A DNA stretch of 64,000 nucleotides, taken from positions 19,123 to 83,122 of the forward strand of contig DASZKW010000097.1 of NCBI GenBank assembly GCA_035552775.1. Reading direction: 5' to 3'. Below the pieces are notes generated by a model. It did not search any database. It was not told where the DNA came from and saw only the letters and a list, made by a program, of their open reading frames with translations. Shown here piece after piece: positions 25,335-34,108 of this stretch. Position numbers and translations under genes: made by a program. This DNA is from DASZKW01 sp035552775 (GTDB lineage: Bacteria > Actinomycetota > Acidimicrobiia > Acidimicrobiales > Palsa-688). Within the stretch, counting starts at the first letter, position 1. Each line of letters opens with the position of its first letter.

Positions 25335-26801
25335 TTAGCCGGCCACGCAGGGCTGGTTTACGGTACCGAACTCGTTGTGGACCCACTGGTTGTGGTCACA
25401 GCCGGGATTCTGGTCCTCGGCGTCGAAGTAATGGTTGCCCATCGCTTGGTTGTGGGCCAGGGTGTTGTTCGAGGCGCCCGACCCCGGGATGTAGACGGGA
25501 TTCCCGTTGGCGTCGACCACGGGGCCGTTGGCGTCGTACATCTGGGCCATCTCGACGCCGATGCCGTCGCTGTCGTTGCCGATGAGGGTGTTGTGGCTGA
25601 CGTTGTTGTTGTTCGCGCCTGCCGACATCTCGATGCCGTCGCCCTGGCTGGTGTTCACGCCGAGGCTCAGGCCGTTGAACGACGAGGTGTTGTGGACGAC
25701 CGTGTCGTTGACCGCAGCGCACTGGGCGGCGGCGTTGTTGGCCAAGTCATTGCACGAACTGCTGTAAAGGATGATTCCACCGTCTTTATTGTGATCGGTG
25801 GTATTGCCCTCCACGGTGTCGAAGCTGCCCTCGACGGCCTTGGAGAGGCCCATGCCGAACAGGTTGATCCCGAAGCCGGTCGTACGACCGTAGCCGTTGT
25901 GGTCGGCGACGTTGTTCTGGATCAGGGTGCCGACGTTGCCCACATCGCCCGAGCACGTGGTCTGCGCCTTCGCGACGAGGAAGGCGTCGTGGCACGACGG
26001 GTTCACCATGATGCCGTTGTTGCCGGAGTCGGTGACGTAGTTGCCCCGGACCACGCTGTTGGTCATATTGGGACCGTTGACGTCGATGCCCTCGTCATTC
26101 GATCCGGGGATCTGCTGCCCGCGGACGAACGTGACGCCTGGGGTCGCCGCCGGCTTGCAGGTGGCGTTGGAGCACACGGCGACGTTGTTGTTGGTGACCA
26201 CGTTGTCGGTGATGTCGTTGCCTGTCCCCGACATGGCCGGGTTGACCACGCCGTTGACAGCGTTATAGGGCCCGGTTAGCAGGGAAATACCCGAGTACTC
26301 GCCGTTGTGGGTGACGGTGTTGTGGCTGACCCTGTTGTAGCTCGAGTTCCAGACGCTGATCCCGTCGCCGTTCTCCGCCGGCGAGTGGATGGCGGTGATG
26401 TTGTCGTGGACGTTCATCAGCGTGACGGCGTTGCCCGAGCCGTTGTCGATGCGCACGCCGGCCGCGAAGCCGGAGACCTCGCCGTTCATGACGCGCGAGT
26501 TGGTGACGCTGTCGAAATGGATGCCGACCTTGTCGGTCCCGTCCACGGGGCCGGTCCCATAACTGTTCAGTGCCCCGAAAACATGGTGGCCGTTGAGGTT
26601 GAGTGTGATGTTGCTGGCGCCGATGGTGATGCCGGTGCCGGCGCACGGCCCCACGTCGGCACGCAACAGCGTGTTCTGGGTGACTGTCGACCCGCAGGCC
26701 AGGGTCTGAGGAGTGGCCGACGCCGGGCTAGCCAACGCGACGCTCCCCGCGATCATGGCCAAGGCGGGTAAGACCGTCACAGCACGCGGAATTTTATACA
26801 T
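25335..26801 (-). CDS. Secreted right-handed parallel beta-helix protein
   Basis: Protein of 488 aa with a Sec signal peptide (basic start, hydrophobic core, cleavage expected after SPASA near residue 29). The mature protein is a run of Asn-rich coils of the pectin-lyase-like/NosD type, with repeated patterns such as SYNRVSHNTVTHNG, TDNVVTNNNVAV and NNNVSHNTLIGND. Asn stacks of this kind line parallel beta-helices. An unusual ATG context with a good Shine-Dalgarno (GGAAGG, 4 nt spacing) contrasts with the leaderless style of its neighbours, and the DNA is less GC-rich than the surroundings. It is probably an extracellular polysaccharide-binding or degrading protein, but no catalytic residues can be assigned. 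Confidence 0.85.
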   Translation of the reverse strand: MYKIPRAVTVLPALAMIAGSVALASPASATPQTLACGSTVTQNTLLRADVGPCAGTGITIGASNITLNLNGHHVFGALNSYGTGPVDGTDKVGIHFDSVTNSRVMNGEVSGFAAGVRIDNGSGNAVTLMNVHDNITAIHSPAENGDGISVWNSSYNRVSHNTVTHNGEYSGISLLTGPYNAVNGVVNPAMSGTGNDITDNVVTNNNVAVCSNATCKPAATPGVTFVRGQQIPGSNDEGIDVNGPNMTNSVVRGNYVTDSGNNGIMVNPSCHDAFLVAKAQTTCSGDVGNVGTLIQNNVADHNGYGRTTGFGINLFGMGLSKAVEGSFDTVEGNTTDHNKDGGIILYSSSCNDLANNAAAQCAAVNDTVVHNTSSFNGLSLGVNTSQGDGIEMSAGANNNNVSHNTLIGNDSDGIGVEMAQMYDANGPVVDANGNPVYIPGSGASNNTLAHNQAMGNHYFDAEDQNPGCDHNQWVHNEFGTVNQPCVAG

Positions 26802-27288
26802 ACTACCTTCCTTTGACTTTGAGTGTATTTCATTTGCCTGCTCGGACGGCGTCCTGCGAGGACACGAGGGGAGCCTTATCGCTCCGCCGCCTCATTGATT
26901 CCGCACCATCCGGTGCCCGAAGTTGCCCCTCCTAGAGCCGCACCGCTGAAGCGCTCACTCCCCCCTGCACAGCCCCTTGTGTGCTGTTGTCTCTCTTCAT
27001 ATCACGGATTTCGAGACCAAGGCAAGCGCGAAGATCAATTTGCTAGACGCCGTCCCAGTGCGATCTGGCCAAGAGTCCGATCTGTAAAGGATCGGTATAT
27101 GTATAGTCTCAATACCACCGTAGTCGTACTACCACCGAGCGCATTCGCGAGTGGCGTCCCGCCTTGGCAGCCCAGCGCCTGGAGTCTTCACGGTCGAGGA
27201 TGGGGGCAACGACGAGCCGGTCAATCCAGGCGGAAGGGGACCGTGGCGATAGCCGCGTCGGTTCGCCTGCGGAGGACGTTAGGGGAAC
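26802..27288. other. Intergenic region of 487 bp, relatively AT-rich
   Basis: Lies upstream of the beta-helix gene and downstream of the ABC-2 permease gene, both on the minus strand. Its base composition is visibly less GC-rich than its surroundings, especially 26990-27130, which holds a TATATGTATAGT stretch near 27100. It probably contains the beta-helix promoter. I see no convincing ORF, RNA gene or long inverted repeat in it. Confidence 0.6.
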
Positions 27289-28419
27289 TCACTCCTGCTT
27301 GAGGGAGATCCACAGGCCTGGCTTGATTAGCGCCGCGAGATACATCGGCCACAACGTCGCTGCACGACACCAGAAGCTGACTACTTGCCGGTCCGCAGCT
27401 TCGAAGGACCGCTCTGGACTGAAGTGCCGATGGGAGTTCAGGCGCAAAACGTGACGCCCAGGCTCGACCGGTAACTCGACTGTCTTCTGGGCGGCAATCG
27501 ACCCCACGACGTTACCGTCGATCTCGATCTGCCATTCCCGGCTGCGATCGATGAGTCCTCCCCATTTTCGTGACAAAGAAAGTGTCGCTGTGGCCATAGG
27601 AGTGCGTTCTCCGTTGGACACCGGATGGCGGGGAGCCGAGATCGTCCGCCGTTGCGATCCCCGGGGCGTTCGCGATCTGGCGGCCTTGGCGCCAGTCACG
27701 AGGCGCTCCCGATCGAACATCGAAGACACTACTCGCAGTGCCACCACGTCGATCGCCACCAGCCCGAGCGCGAACTCGAGCGCGACCGTGAAGGTCGGAT
27801 TGATCACACCGACCACCAACAGCAGTACCACGCCGAGAACCGGAAAACTCGCGAGTGTGCCCAACTGCTGGGCGACGCGGACTTCGCTCGATCTGACAGA
27901 CACTGCCATTCCGACCACGACGGCCCACCCGGCCACGAGCGGGGCAAGAAGAAACAGAGCGAGGAGTACCGGACCGTCGTGGAACACCGCTGAGGCGACA
28001 CCGGGGTGCGCGAACAGTCGAACGGCGGCGAGGAAGAGCCCGAACACCGCGTAGGAGACCAGCACCGCGGGGATCATGACCGCGAACGCCTTGCCCAAGA
28101 TGAGCTCCTGCCTGCGGATTGGCGTGGTGAGCAACGGCTCGAGGGTGCCCTGCTCGCGCTCGCCGGCAACAGTGTACGCGGCGAGGGTGCTCGGCATGAT
28201 GACCGGGATCAGCAGGAGGTAGAGGAGGGGCAGAGTGAGGCCCTTGTCCAAGGCGGCCCCCGATTTGGATGCCTTGGTGAGGAAGATTGTAACGCTGGGC
28301 TCGATGAGAAATACCAATGGCAGGACGAACATGGTGACGACGATGGACCGTTTGCGCCGGTAGTCCCGCAGCTCCTTGCGGGCCACGGACCGGATGCGCC
28401 CGGCATCGAAGCCCGTCAT
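27289..28419 (-). CDS. ABC-2 type permease with an in-frame C-terminal beta-rich domain
   Basis: Protein of 376 aa. Residues 1-270 are an ABC-2 permease of the NatB/YhaP type: an amphipathic start (ARKELRDYRRKRS), about six helices and the conserved EREQGTLEPLLTTPIRRQELILGK loop. The frame then continues through a basic linker into about 100 residues beginning MATATLSLSRKWGG. These look like a small standalone beta-sandwich domain (IDGNVVGSIAAQKTVELPVEPGRHVLRL) with a terminal hydrophobic stretch. An internal ATG at 27597 with GGAG about 11 nt upstream could also produce this domain separately. The ATG at 28419 overlaps the stop of the ATPase gene (ATGA), so the two form one exporter. Confidence 0.8.
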   Translation of the reverse strand: MTGFDAGRIRSVARKELRDYRRKRSIVVTMFVLPLVFLIEPSVTIFLTKASKSGAALDKGLTLPLLYLLLIPVIMPSTLAAYTVAGEREQGTLEPLLTTPIRRQELILGKAFAVMIPAVLVSYAVFGLFLAAVRLFAHPGVASAVFHDGPVLLALFLLAPLVAGWAVVVGMAVSVRSSEVRVAQQLGTLASFPVLGVVLLLVVGVINPTFTVALEFALGLVAIDVVALRVVSSMFDRERLVTGAKAARSRTPRGSQRRTISAPRHPVSNGERTPMATATLSLSRKWGGLIDRSREWQIEIDGNVVGSIAAQKTVELPVEPGRHVLRLNSHRHFSPERSFEAADRQVVSFWCRAATLWPMYLAALIKPGLWISLKQE

Positions 28420-29360
28420 CGTTGACGGGCCTCGACGTCCTCGTCGATCAGCTCGAGGTACACGTCTTCGAGGGAATGCTTTGCCTCGCTGATGGAGAGG
28501 ACATCCGCTCCGGCGCCCACCAGGCACCGGGTCACCTCGGGTGCAGCAATTCTCGGATCGGACACGGAGACCACATAGGAGCCCGGACCTTCGAAGCGCC
28601 AGTCCTCGACGGCCCCGATGGGGGCAAAGACGTGGTCGGGTTCGCTAAGGGGCGTGAGGGTCGTGACGATGAGCTCACTTTTGAAAAGCTGTGCTCGCAG
28701 CTCCGCCGGCCGACCGACGCTCCGCAGCGTCGTGTTCATGATGGCCACCCGGTCGCAGAGCTTTTCCGCCTCCTCGAGCCGGTGCGTGGTGAGAAAGATC
28801 GTCACTCCCTTCTGCCTGAGCCCGCTGATGAGATCGTGCACCTCGCGTGCAGCCACCGGGTCGAGGCCCGACGTCGGCTCGTCGAGGAACATGATCTCCG
28901 GGTCGCTCAGCAACGTTCGTGCCAGCCCCACCCGCTGGCGAAGCCCCTTGGAGAGACCGCCACAGAGATCTCCCGCTCGATCGCCAAGGTTGACGGCCTC
29001 GAGGGCGTCTTGGATCCGCGGTCCAGGGTCGCGCAATCCGTACAGACCGGCGAAGTACTCCAAGTTCTCGGTCACGGTCAGTCGCAGATAGAGCCCCGGT
29101 GCCTCGGGCATGATCGCAATATGCTGGCGGATCTCCACCCCGTTCTCGGGGCTTAGCGGGATCCCCGCCACGGTGGCCGAGCCCGAAGTCGGGGCGACCA
29201 ACGTGCCCAGAGTGCGCACCGTGGTGGTCTTGCCAGCGCCATTGGGGCCCAGGAAGCCGAAGACCTCCCCGTAGGCGACTTCGAAGGACACCTCGGAGAA
29301 CGCGGTCCGCGCGCCGAAGCGCTTGGTCAGACCATCGACCGACAGCGCACGAGTCTGCAC
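28416..29360 (-). CDS. ABC transporter ATP-binding protein (NatA-like)
   Basis: ATPase of 314 aa for the ABC-2 permease that overlaps it by 4 bp. Walker A is GPNGAGKTTTVRTL, signature LSKGLRQRVGLARTLLS, Walker B MFLDEPTSGLDP, switch histidine TTHRLEEAEKL. The C-terminal 90 residues form the extra domain common in Na+/drug/lantibiotic exporters. The GTG at 29360 is chosen because the ATPase fold begins at VQTRALSVDGLTKRFG; an ATG 14 codons upstream is possible. It is divergent from the sensor kinase gene, which may regulate it. Confidence 0.88.
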   Translation of the reverse strand: MQTRALSVDGLTKRFGARTAFSEVSFEVAYGEVFGFLGPNGAGKTTTVRTLGTLVAPTSGSATVAGIPLSPENGVEIRQHIAIMPEAPGLYLRLTVTENLEYFAGLYGLRDPGPRIQDALEAVNLGDRAGDLCGGLSKGLRQRVGLARTLLSDPEIMFLDEPTSGLDPVAAREVHDLISGLRQKGVTIFLTTHRLEEAEKLCDRVAIMNTTLRSVGRPAELRAQLFKSELIVTTLTPLSEPDHVFAPIGAVEDWRFEGPGSYVVSVSDPRIAAPEVTRCLVGAGADVLSISEAKHSLEDVYLELIDEDVEARQR

Positions 29361-29429
29361 GCCATAATCATGGCACGACCGCAACCACCCGGCTCTCGGC
29401 ACGCTGCCCTGGGGATAGCCCCACGTCCA

Positions 29430-29471
29430 AGACGCCGACTAGCCCTATTCCGGTCTCCGTCTTCGGCGTCT
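29430..29471. promoter_or_regulatory. Inverted repeat AGACGCCGA-N24-TCGGCGTCT in a divergent promoter region
   Basis: Perfect 9-bp arms at 29430-29438 and 29463-29471. The right arm ends exactly where the TACCTT box (29471-29476) begins, 9 nt before the sensor kinase ATG at 29486. It lies between the exporter ATPase (minus) and the kinase (plus), so it is a candidate operator for the response regulator encoded next door. Arm spacing of 24 nt (centre to centre about 33) fits two dimers better than one. Confidence 0.4.
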
Positions 29472-29485
29472 ACCTTTCCGGCTGG

Positions 29486-30838
29486 ATGCGCGACCCCCGG
29501 TTAAACCAGGCCCGCCTCGTGGCCGGCACCGTCCTCAGAGAGCCGTTCCACAGGCGTGCCTGGTCGGAGCTCGTCTTCTTCCTGATCAGCGGTGTGGTGG
29601 CATGGATCGGGATCGTGTTCGTGGCCGCCACCCTGGCATCCGGGGCGGTGTTGGCCGTCACCTTCGTCGGGGTGGTGATCATCGCGGCCTGCCTGCGCGG
29701 TGTCCGGGGGATCGGCGGCTGGCATCGCGCTCTCGCCCGGCACTTCTTGGACGAGCGCATCGCCGACCCCGAACCGTTCCGGGCCCGATCCGGCATGTTC
29801 GGCTGGCTGCAGGCCGCGCTTCGCGACCGGACTGCCTGGCGTGCGCTGGCCTACACGACGGTGAAGATCCCGCTGCTGGTCTTTAGTGTCTGGTTCGGGC
29901 TCAGCATCTGGGCCGACGCGTTCGCGTCAGTCACGTATCCGGTCCTTCATAGAGGCGTCGTCGGTCCCGCCGGGTTCGGCGTCGTCGGTCCCGCCGGGTT
30001 CGGCGTCGTGCGCCACGTGGTCGGGCCCGACCTGACCGGGCCAGGACCGTCCGGGGCCCTCCACGGCCTGCTGTTGTTCGTTACCGGGGTGGCCCTCTTC
30101 TTCTTCGCCCCCTGGGCCCTGAGGCTGGTCGTATATCTCGACCGTCGGCTCATGCGGCTCCTCCTTGGACCCGACGCCATGACCGCCCGGGTCCGCACCC
30201 TCGAACAAACCCGGGCCCAGACCGTCGACGCCTCCGCCGCCACCCTGCGGCGGATCGAGCGTGACCTTCACGACGGCACCCAAGCCCAACTGGTCGCGCT
30301 GGCCATGCGGCTCGGCCGAGCGAAGGAGAAGCTGGCTGCCGGCCAGGAATTGGACCTGGATCAGGTGCGCCGCCTGGTCGACGAAGCCCACCGCGGCGCC
30401 AAGGAGGCCATCGTCGAGCTGCGAGACCTGGCTCGCGGCATCCACCCGCCCGTTCTTGACACCGGTCTCGAAGGAGCCCTGGCTACCCTGGCGGCACGCA
30501 GCGCGGTGCCGAGTGAGCTCACCGTTTCCATCCAGTCCCGGCCGACCCCCGCCATGGAGGCGATCGCCTACTTCTGCGTGGCCGAGCTTCTCGCCAACGC
30601 CGCCCAGCACGCCCAAGCGTCACGGGCCACGATCAGCTGCACCGAGCACGGGCCCTGGCTGCGGATCGTCGTTCGCGACGACGGCCGGGGCGGGGCGGTG
30701 GTGACCCGGGTCGGGTCCACCTCGAGCGGGCTCGCCGGGCTCACCGACCGGGTGGAGGCGGTGGACGGACACCTGGGCATCGCCAGCCCGCCCGGCGGCC
30801 CGACGGTGGTCAGTGTTGACCTGCCCTGCCACCCCTGA
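29486..30838 (+). CDS. Sensor histidine kinase (HisKA_3 type) with membrane sensor domain
   Basis: Membrane kinase of 450 aa. The N-terminal part resembles the actinobacterial putative-sensor domain: two helices at about 29-70, one pair at about 110-150, and another helix near 195-220. The dimerisation/phosphoacceptor segment is LRRIERDLHDGTQAQLVALAMRL, with the phosphorylated His in ERDLHDG. The ATP-binding domain has ELLANAAQHAQAS, VRDDGRGGA and TSSGLAGLTDRVEAV. A 24-bp direct duplication encodes GVVGPAGF twice in an extracytoplasmic loop. TACCTT lies 9 nt before the ATG. The stop overlaps the response regulator start by one base. Confidence 0.92.
   Translation: MRDPRLNQARLVAGTVLREPFHRRAWSELVFFLISGVVAWIGIVFVAATLASGAVLAVTFVGVVIIAACLRGVRGIGGWHRALARHFLDERIADPEPFRARSGMFGWLQAALRDRTAWRALAYTTVKIPLLVFSVWFGLSIWADAFASVTYPVLHRGVVGPAGFGVVGPAGFGVVRHVVGPDLTGPGPSGALHGLLLFVTGVALFFFAPWALRLVVYLDRRLMRLLLGPDAMTARVRTLEQTRAQTVDASAATLRRIERDLHDGTQAQLVALAMRLGRAKEKLAAGQELDLDQVRRLVDEAHRGAKEAIVELRDLARGIHPPVLDTGLEGALATLAARSAVPSELTVSIQSRPTPAMEAIAYFCVAELLANAAQHAQASRATISCTEHGPWLRIVVRDDGRGGAVVTRVGSTSSGLAGLTDRVEAVDGHLGIASPPGGPTVVSVDLPCHP
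29954..30001 (+). repeat. Two exact 24-bp units in the sensor kinase loop
   Basis: Units 29954-29977 and 29978-30001 are identical and encode GVVGPAGF twice; a third partial copy of 8 nt follows. The duplication lies in the hydrophilic loop between membrane segments and keeps the frame, so it looks recent. Confidence 0.85.
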
Positions 30839-31494
30839 TGACCGATGCCATCCGGGTCGTCATAGCCGAGGACTCTGCCATCCTGCGCGACGGTCTCGTG
30901 CAGCTCCTGGCCGACCGCGGATTCGAGATCACCGGGGCGGTAAGCGACCCGTCCGCCCTCACCGAGTCCATCGCCGCCGACTGCCCCGACGTGGCGGTGG
31001 TCGACATCCGCATGCCCCCCACATTCACTGACGAGGGGTTGCGCGCCGCCATCCAGCTTCGCCGATCCCACGCGGAGCTGGCGATCCTCCTCTTCTCCCA
31101 GTACGTCGAGACCCGCTACGCGGCCGAGCTGCTGGCCGACGGCGCCGCCGGCATCGGCTATCTGCTGAAAGACCGGGTAGCCGACGTGGCCGACTTTGTC
31201 GAAGCCCTCGTCCGGGTGGCATCGGGAGGAACCGCCCTCGATCCCGAAGTGGTCACGCAGATGCTGGGCGCATCCCGACGGACCGGTTCGCTTTCCGGGC
31301 TCAGCCCCAGGGAACGCCAGGTGCTGGCATTGATGGCAGAGGGCCGCACCAACGCCGCCATCGCCACCGCACTGGTCGTATCAGAGGGGGCGGTCGAAAA
31401 GCACGTCGCCAATATTTTCTCCAAACTCGGCCTCCCTGCGTCCCCGACCGATCACCGACGAGTTCTCGCCGTGCTGCGCTACCTCGAGGGCTGA
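30838..31494 (+). CDS. NarL/LuxR-family response regulator
   Basis: DNA-binding regulator of 218 aa paired with the kinase (TGATG overlap of one base). The receiver domain has IAEDSAILRDG with the acidic pair, the phosphoacceptor Asp in VAVVDIRMPP, and a lysine in YLLKDRVAD. The LuxR helix-turn-helix is LSPRERQVLALMAEGRTNAAIATALVVSEGAVEKH. Likely targets are the two flanking ABC exporters. The genes downstream on the same strand begin 178 bp later and may be co-transcribed or induced. Confidence 0.93.
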   Translation: MTDAIRVVIAEDSAILRDGLVQLLADRGFEITGAVSDPSALTESIAADCPDVAVVDIRMPPTFTDEGLRAAIQLRRSHAELAILLFSQYVETRYAAELLADGAAGIGYLLKDRVADVADFVEALVRVASGGTALDPEVVTQMLGASRRTGSLSGLSPRERQVLALMAEGRTNAAIATALVVSEGAVEKHVANIFSKLGLPASPTDHRRVLAVLRYLEG

Positions 31495-31506
31495 CAGGGG
31501 CGAGGG

Positions 31507-31522
31507 ATGGGGCTAACCCCAT
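31507..31522 (+). terminator. Short hairpin after the response regulator
   Basis: ATGGGG-CTAA-CCCCAT, arms 31507-31512 and 31517-31522, begins 12 nt after the response regulator stop. A second stem (CCCCG/CGGGG, 31551-31555 with 31562-31566) follows. Neither has a T-run, so termination is only a possibility. Confidence 0.35.
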
Positions 31523-31672
31523 GACCAGAGACCCGCTAGCCGGCTTCCCACCCCGTCGAGTCGGGGCCACAATGACAGCAGGACCTGGTCGGGCAGGATG
31601 CACTTCGCCCCCGACCGTAGAGACCGGAAGAGGGCAGATGCCACGCTCATGCAGACATCGACGAGGGCAATG

Positions 31673-32638
31673 ATGACCGCCGAGGTCAGCGGTGAGCGCG
31701 CAGCCGACAGCAAGTGGGCGGTCGAGATCCATGGGCTGGTCAAGCGCTTCGGGGAAAACGTCGCAGTCAACGGTGTTGACCTCCTCGTTCCGCGAGGCTG
31801 CGCCTTCGGGTATCTCGGACCCAACGGGGCCGGCAAGACAACGCTCATCCGGGTGGTACTGGGACTGACCCACGCCGATGCCGGCACCATGTCCCTCCTC
31901 GGCTTCCCCGTCCCCGCCCAGCGCGACGTGGCACTGGCCCGAGTCGGGGCCATCGTGGACGAGCCCCGCTTCCACGGGCATCTGACCGGCCGGCAGAACC
32001 TCCAGCTTCTGGCCGCGGCGCGCGAGCCCGCCGCCCGGGGCCGCATCGAGCCATCGCTCGAGCGGGTCGGCATCTTGCACCGGGCCGACGACCGGGTGTC
32101 GAAGTACTCGATGGGCATGCGCCAGCGCCTGGGTGTGGCGGCCTGCCTGATCGGCGACCCCGAGCTACTGATCCTCGACGAGCCGATGAACGGGCTCGAC
32201 CCAGCCGGCATGCAAGAGATGCGCGAGATGATCCTGTCCCTGGTGGCCGAAGGTCGCACCGTCGTGCTGTCCTCGCACCTGCTCGACGAAGTGGAGCGGA
32301 CCTGCGATGCGGTGGCCATCGTGGACCGCGGCCAGGTCATCCGGCAAGGGTCGATCTCCGATCTTCTGGCCGGATCTTCGGTGGCGCTACAGGTCGAATG
32401 CTCCGAGCCGGATAGGGCCCGCGCCCTGCTGGAAACCACCGCAATCGGGGCGGACGTCAATGCCAGCGAGCTGGGACTGGGAATCAGCCTGCCATCAGGG
32501 ACCAGCCGCGAGATCATCGCCGAGGTCAACCGCATCCTGGTGGACGGTGGGATCTCCGTCTACCGCCTCCAACAGGTCCAAGCGTCACTGGAATCGTGGT
32601 TCCTGCAGGTCACGAGCCGACTAGGAGCACCGCAATGA
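31673..32638 (+). CDS. ABC transporter ATP-binding protein (BcrA-like)
   Basis: ATPase of 321 aa. Walker A is GPNGAGKTTLIRVV, signature YSMGMRQRLGVAACL, Walker B LLILDEPMNGLDP, switch SSHLLDEVERTCD. The C-terminal domain of about 90 residues is typical of bacitracin/lantibiotic exporter ATPases. The second of two adjacent ATGs (31673) has GAGGG at 5 nt, the better spacing; upstream in-frame ATGs at 31598 and 31649 lack a Shine-Dalgarno. The permease gene overlaps its stop (ATGA). Its position right after the kinase/regulator pair is typical of peptide-antibiotic sensing and detoxification modules. Confidence 0.9.
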   Translation: MTAEVSGERAADSKWAVEIHGLVKRFGENVAVNGVDLLVPRGCAFGYLGPNGAGKTTLIRVVLGLTHADAGTMSLLGFPVPAQRDVALARVGAIVDEPRFHGHLTGRQNLQLLAAAREPAARGRIEPSLERVGILHRADDRVSKYSMGMRQRLGVAACLIGDPELLILDEPMNGLDPAGMQEMREMILSLVAEGRTVVLSSHLLDEVERTCDAVAIVDRGQVIRQGSISDLLAGSSVALQVECSEPDRARALLETTAIGADVNASELGLGISLPSGTSREIIAEVNRILVDGGISVYRLQQVQASLESWFLQVTSRLGAPQ

Positions 32639-33813
32639 CAATCACCTCCGACCTCGGCGCCCCCGCTCCCGCCCCGAGACCGGCAATAGCGACAGGCCAC
32701 GGCGACCGCCGGGGATCGTGGCTTCCGACCGGCGCCATGATCACCACCCGAATCATGGAGCTACGCAGGCGGCGCGGGCTCATGGCCTCGCTGATCCTGG
32801 TCAACGTCGGCATCCCCACCATCTTCCTCACCATCCGGCTCCTGCTCCACGCCTTCGACCCGAGCTCCTACGGACCGGCCGGCGGCTACAACGTCTTCAC
32901 CGGCCTCGTGGCCGGCGTGATGTACGTATTCGGGTTCATCGTGGCCGCCACGCTCGGATGCACGGCCGGGTCGATCGACCTGACCGAAGGGATGTTCCGC
33001 CACCTGGTGGTCACCGGTCGCTCCCGGCTGGCGCTGTACCTGGCCCGGATTCCCGCCGGGCTGGCCATCGTCGCGCCCCTGGTGGCGATCGGCTTCACCG
33101 TCGTGTGCGCGGTGTGCGTCGTCGCCGCCCCGACCAGGATCAACTACGGCGGCGCCAGCGTGCCCGCCGGCCTGACCCAGACCGGATTCCAGACGTGGGC
33201 CGCCGACCATCCCGATCAGGCCATCTGCGACCTGCCCTACAACCAGCCGATCACAGTCAATCCCCCCTGCGGTCCCGGCCCCGGCGGAGGCGGCCCGGTC
33301 CGCAAAGGGCCAGCACCGGCCGGAGGCCAGCCCTCCAGCCCGGCAGCCTTGCAGGCGCAGGCCGTGCAGATCGCCGCCCACGACTACTCCGGCTACAAGG
33401 CCCTTTTCCTCTACCCATCCGACTCACTCATGATCAAAACCGGGCTATGGATCGAACTCGAGGCCGCCATCGGCCTCATCGTCGGTCTGGGCCTCGGATC
33501 GCTCCTAGGGCAGAGGACAGTGGCGGTCATCTTGATGATCGTCCTCGAAGTCATCCTGACACCGATCCTCTCCAGAGCCCACCTCCCCCACCTATCCAAC
33601 CTGCAGCGCTCCGTGGTCGGCCTCGCCACCGCACACCTCGAACCCGGCGGCCTCCCCCTGCCGTTCGGAGGAGGTGGAGGCGGCGGGGGCGGCGGCAATC
33701 CAGTTAACCGGATACTCTCCGAATCCACCACTGTCGCTGTCTGCGTCATCATCGCCTGGCTGGTCGTATGGAGCGTCGTCGGAGCCTGGCGCATGATGAC
33801 GAGAGATGCCTAA
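32635..33813 (+). CDS. ABC exporter permease with polyglycine loop
   Basis: Membrane protein of 392 aa, partner of the preceding ATPase. The ATG at 32635 overlaps its stop and has AGGAG 7 nt upstream. About six helices are visible: 45-75, 100-125, 145-180, 280-305, 310-325 and 370-390. Two large outside loops are unusual: one near 190-260 is Pro/Gly-rich with four cysteines, and one near 345-360 is a run of about ten glycines. The overall fold fits ABC-2 exporters. The Cys-containing loop could be disulfide-bonded outside the cell. Confidence 0.82.
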   Translation: MTITSDLGAPAPAPRPAIATGHGDRRGSWLPTGAMITTRIMELRRRRGLMASLILVNVGIPTIFLTIRLLLHAFDPSSYGPAGGYNVFTGLVAGVMYVFGFIVAATLGCTAGSIDLTEGMFRHLVVTGRSRLALYLARIPAGLAIVAPLVAIGFTVVCAVCVVAAPTRINYGGASVPAGLTQTGFQTWAADHPDQAICDLPYNQPITVNPPCGPGPGGGGPVRKGPAPAGGQPSSPAALQAQAVQIAAHDYSGYKALFLYPSDSLMIKTGLWIELEAAIGLIVGLGLGSLLGQRTVAVILMIVLEVILTPILSRAHLPHLSNLQRSVVGLATAHLEPGGLPLPFGGGGGGGGGGNPVNRILSESTTVAVCVIIAWLVVWSVVGAWRMMTRDA

Positions 33814-34108
33814 ACGGCTGGGGCACCGCCGTTCATCACAGGCGCGATGATCGCCGCCCTCCTGCCGCCGAGCTAGAAGATCGGCAATGCCCGACGCCCA
33901 GCGCCCGCTGGCTAATCCTCCGATGGCGCTTCGCCGCCGAAGGGAACTCGAGGCGCCTTCACGTCTGTTCGAGTGAGCGGGTCGTTTGTGCGCCGGTCCT
34001 CGGCGCCCTCCGTATCTTTCTCGTCGAGATCTCCCTCGTACCAGCGTAGAGAGGCGAGTTCGCGTTTTCCCACCCTTTACCCAGGGTCTCAAACGGTGCT
34101 TTCGGGTC

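Noticed and set aside
24249..26801. Sulfated natural-product gene cluster
   Set aside because: A sulfotransferase and a secreted beta-helix protein alone do not make one; no PKS, NRPS or PAPS genes are seen.
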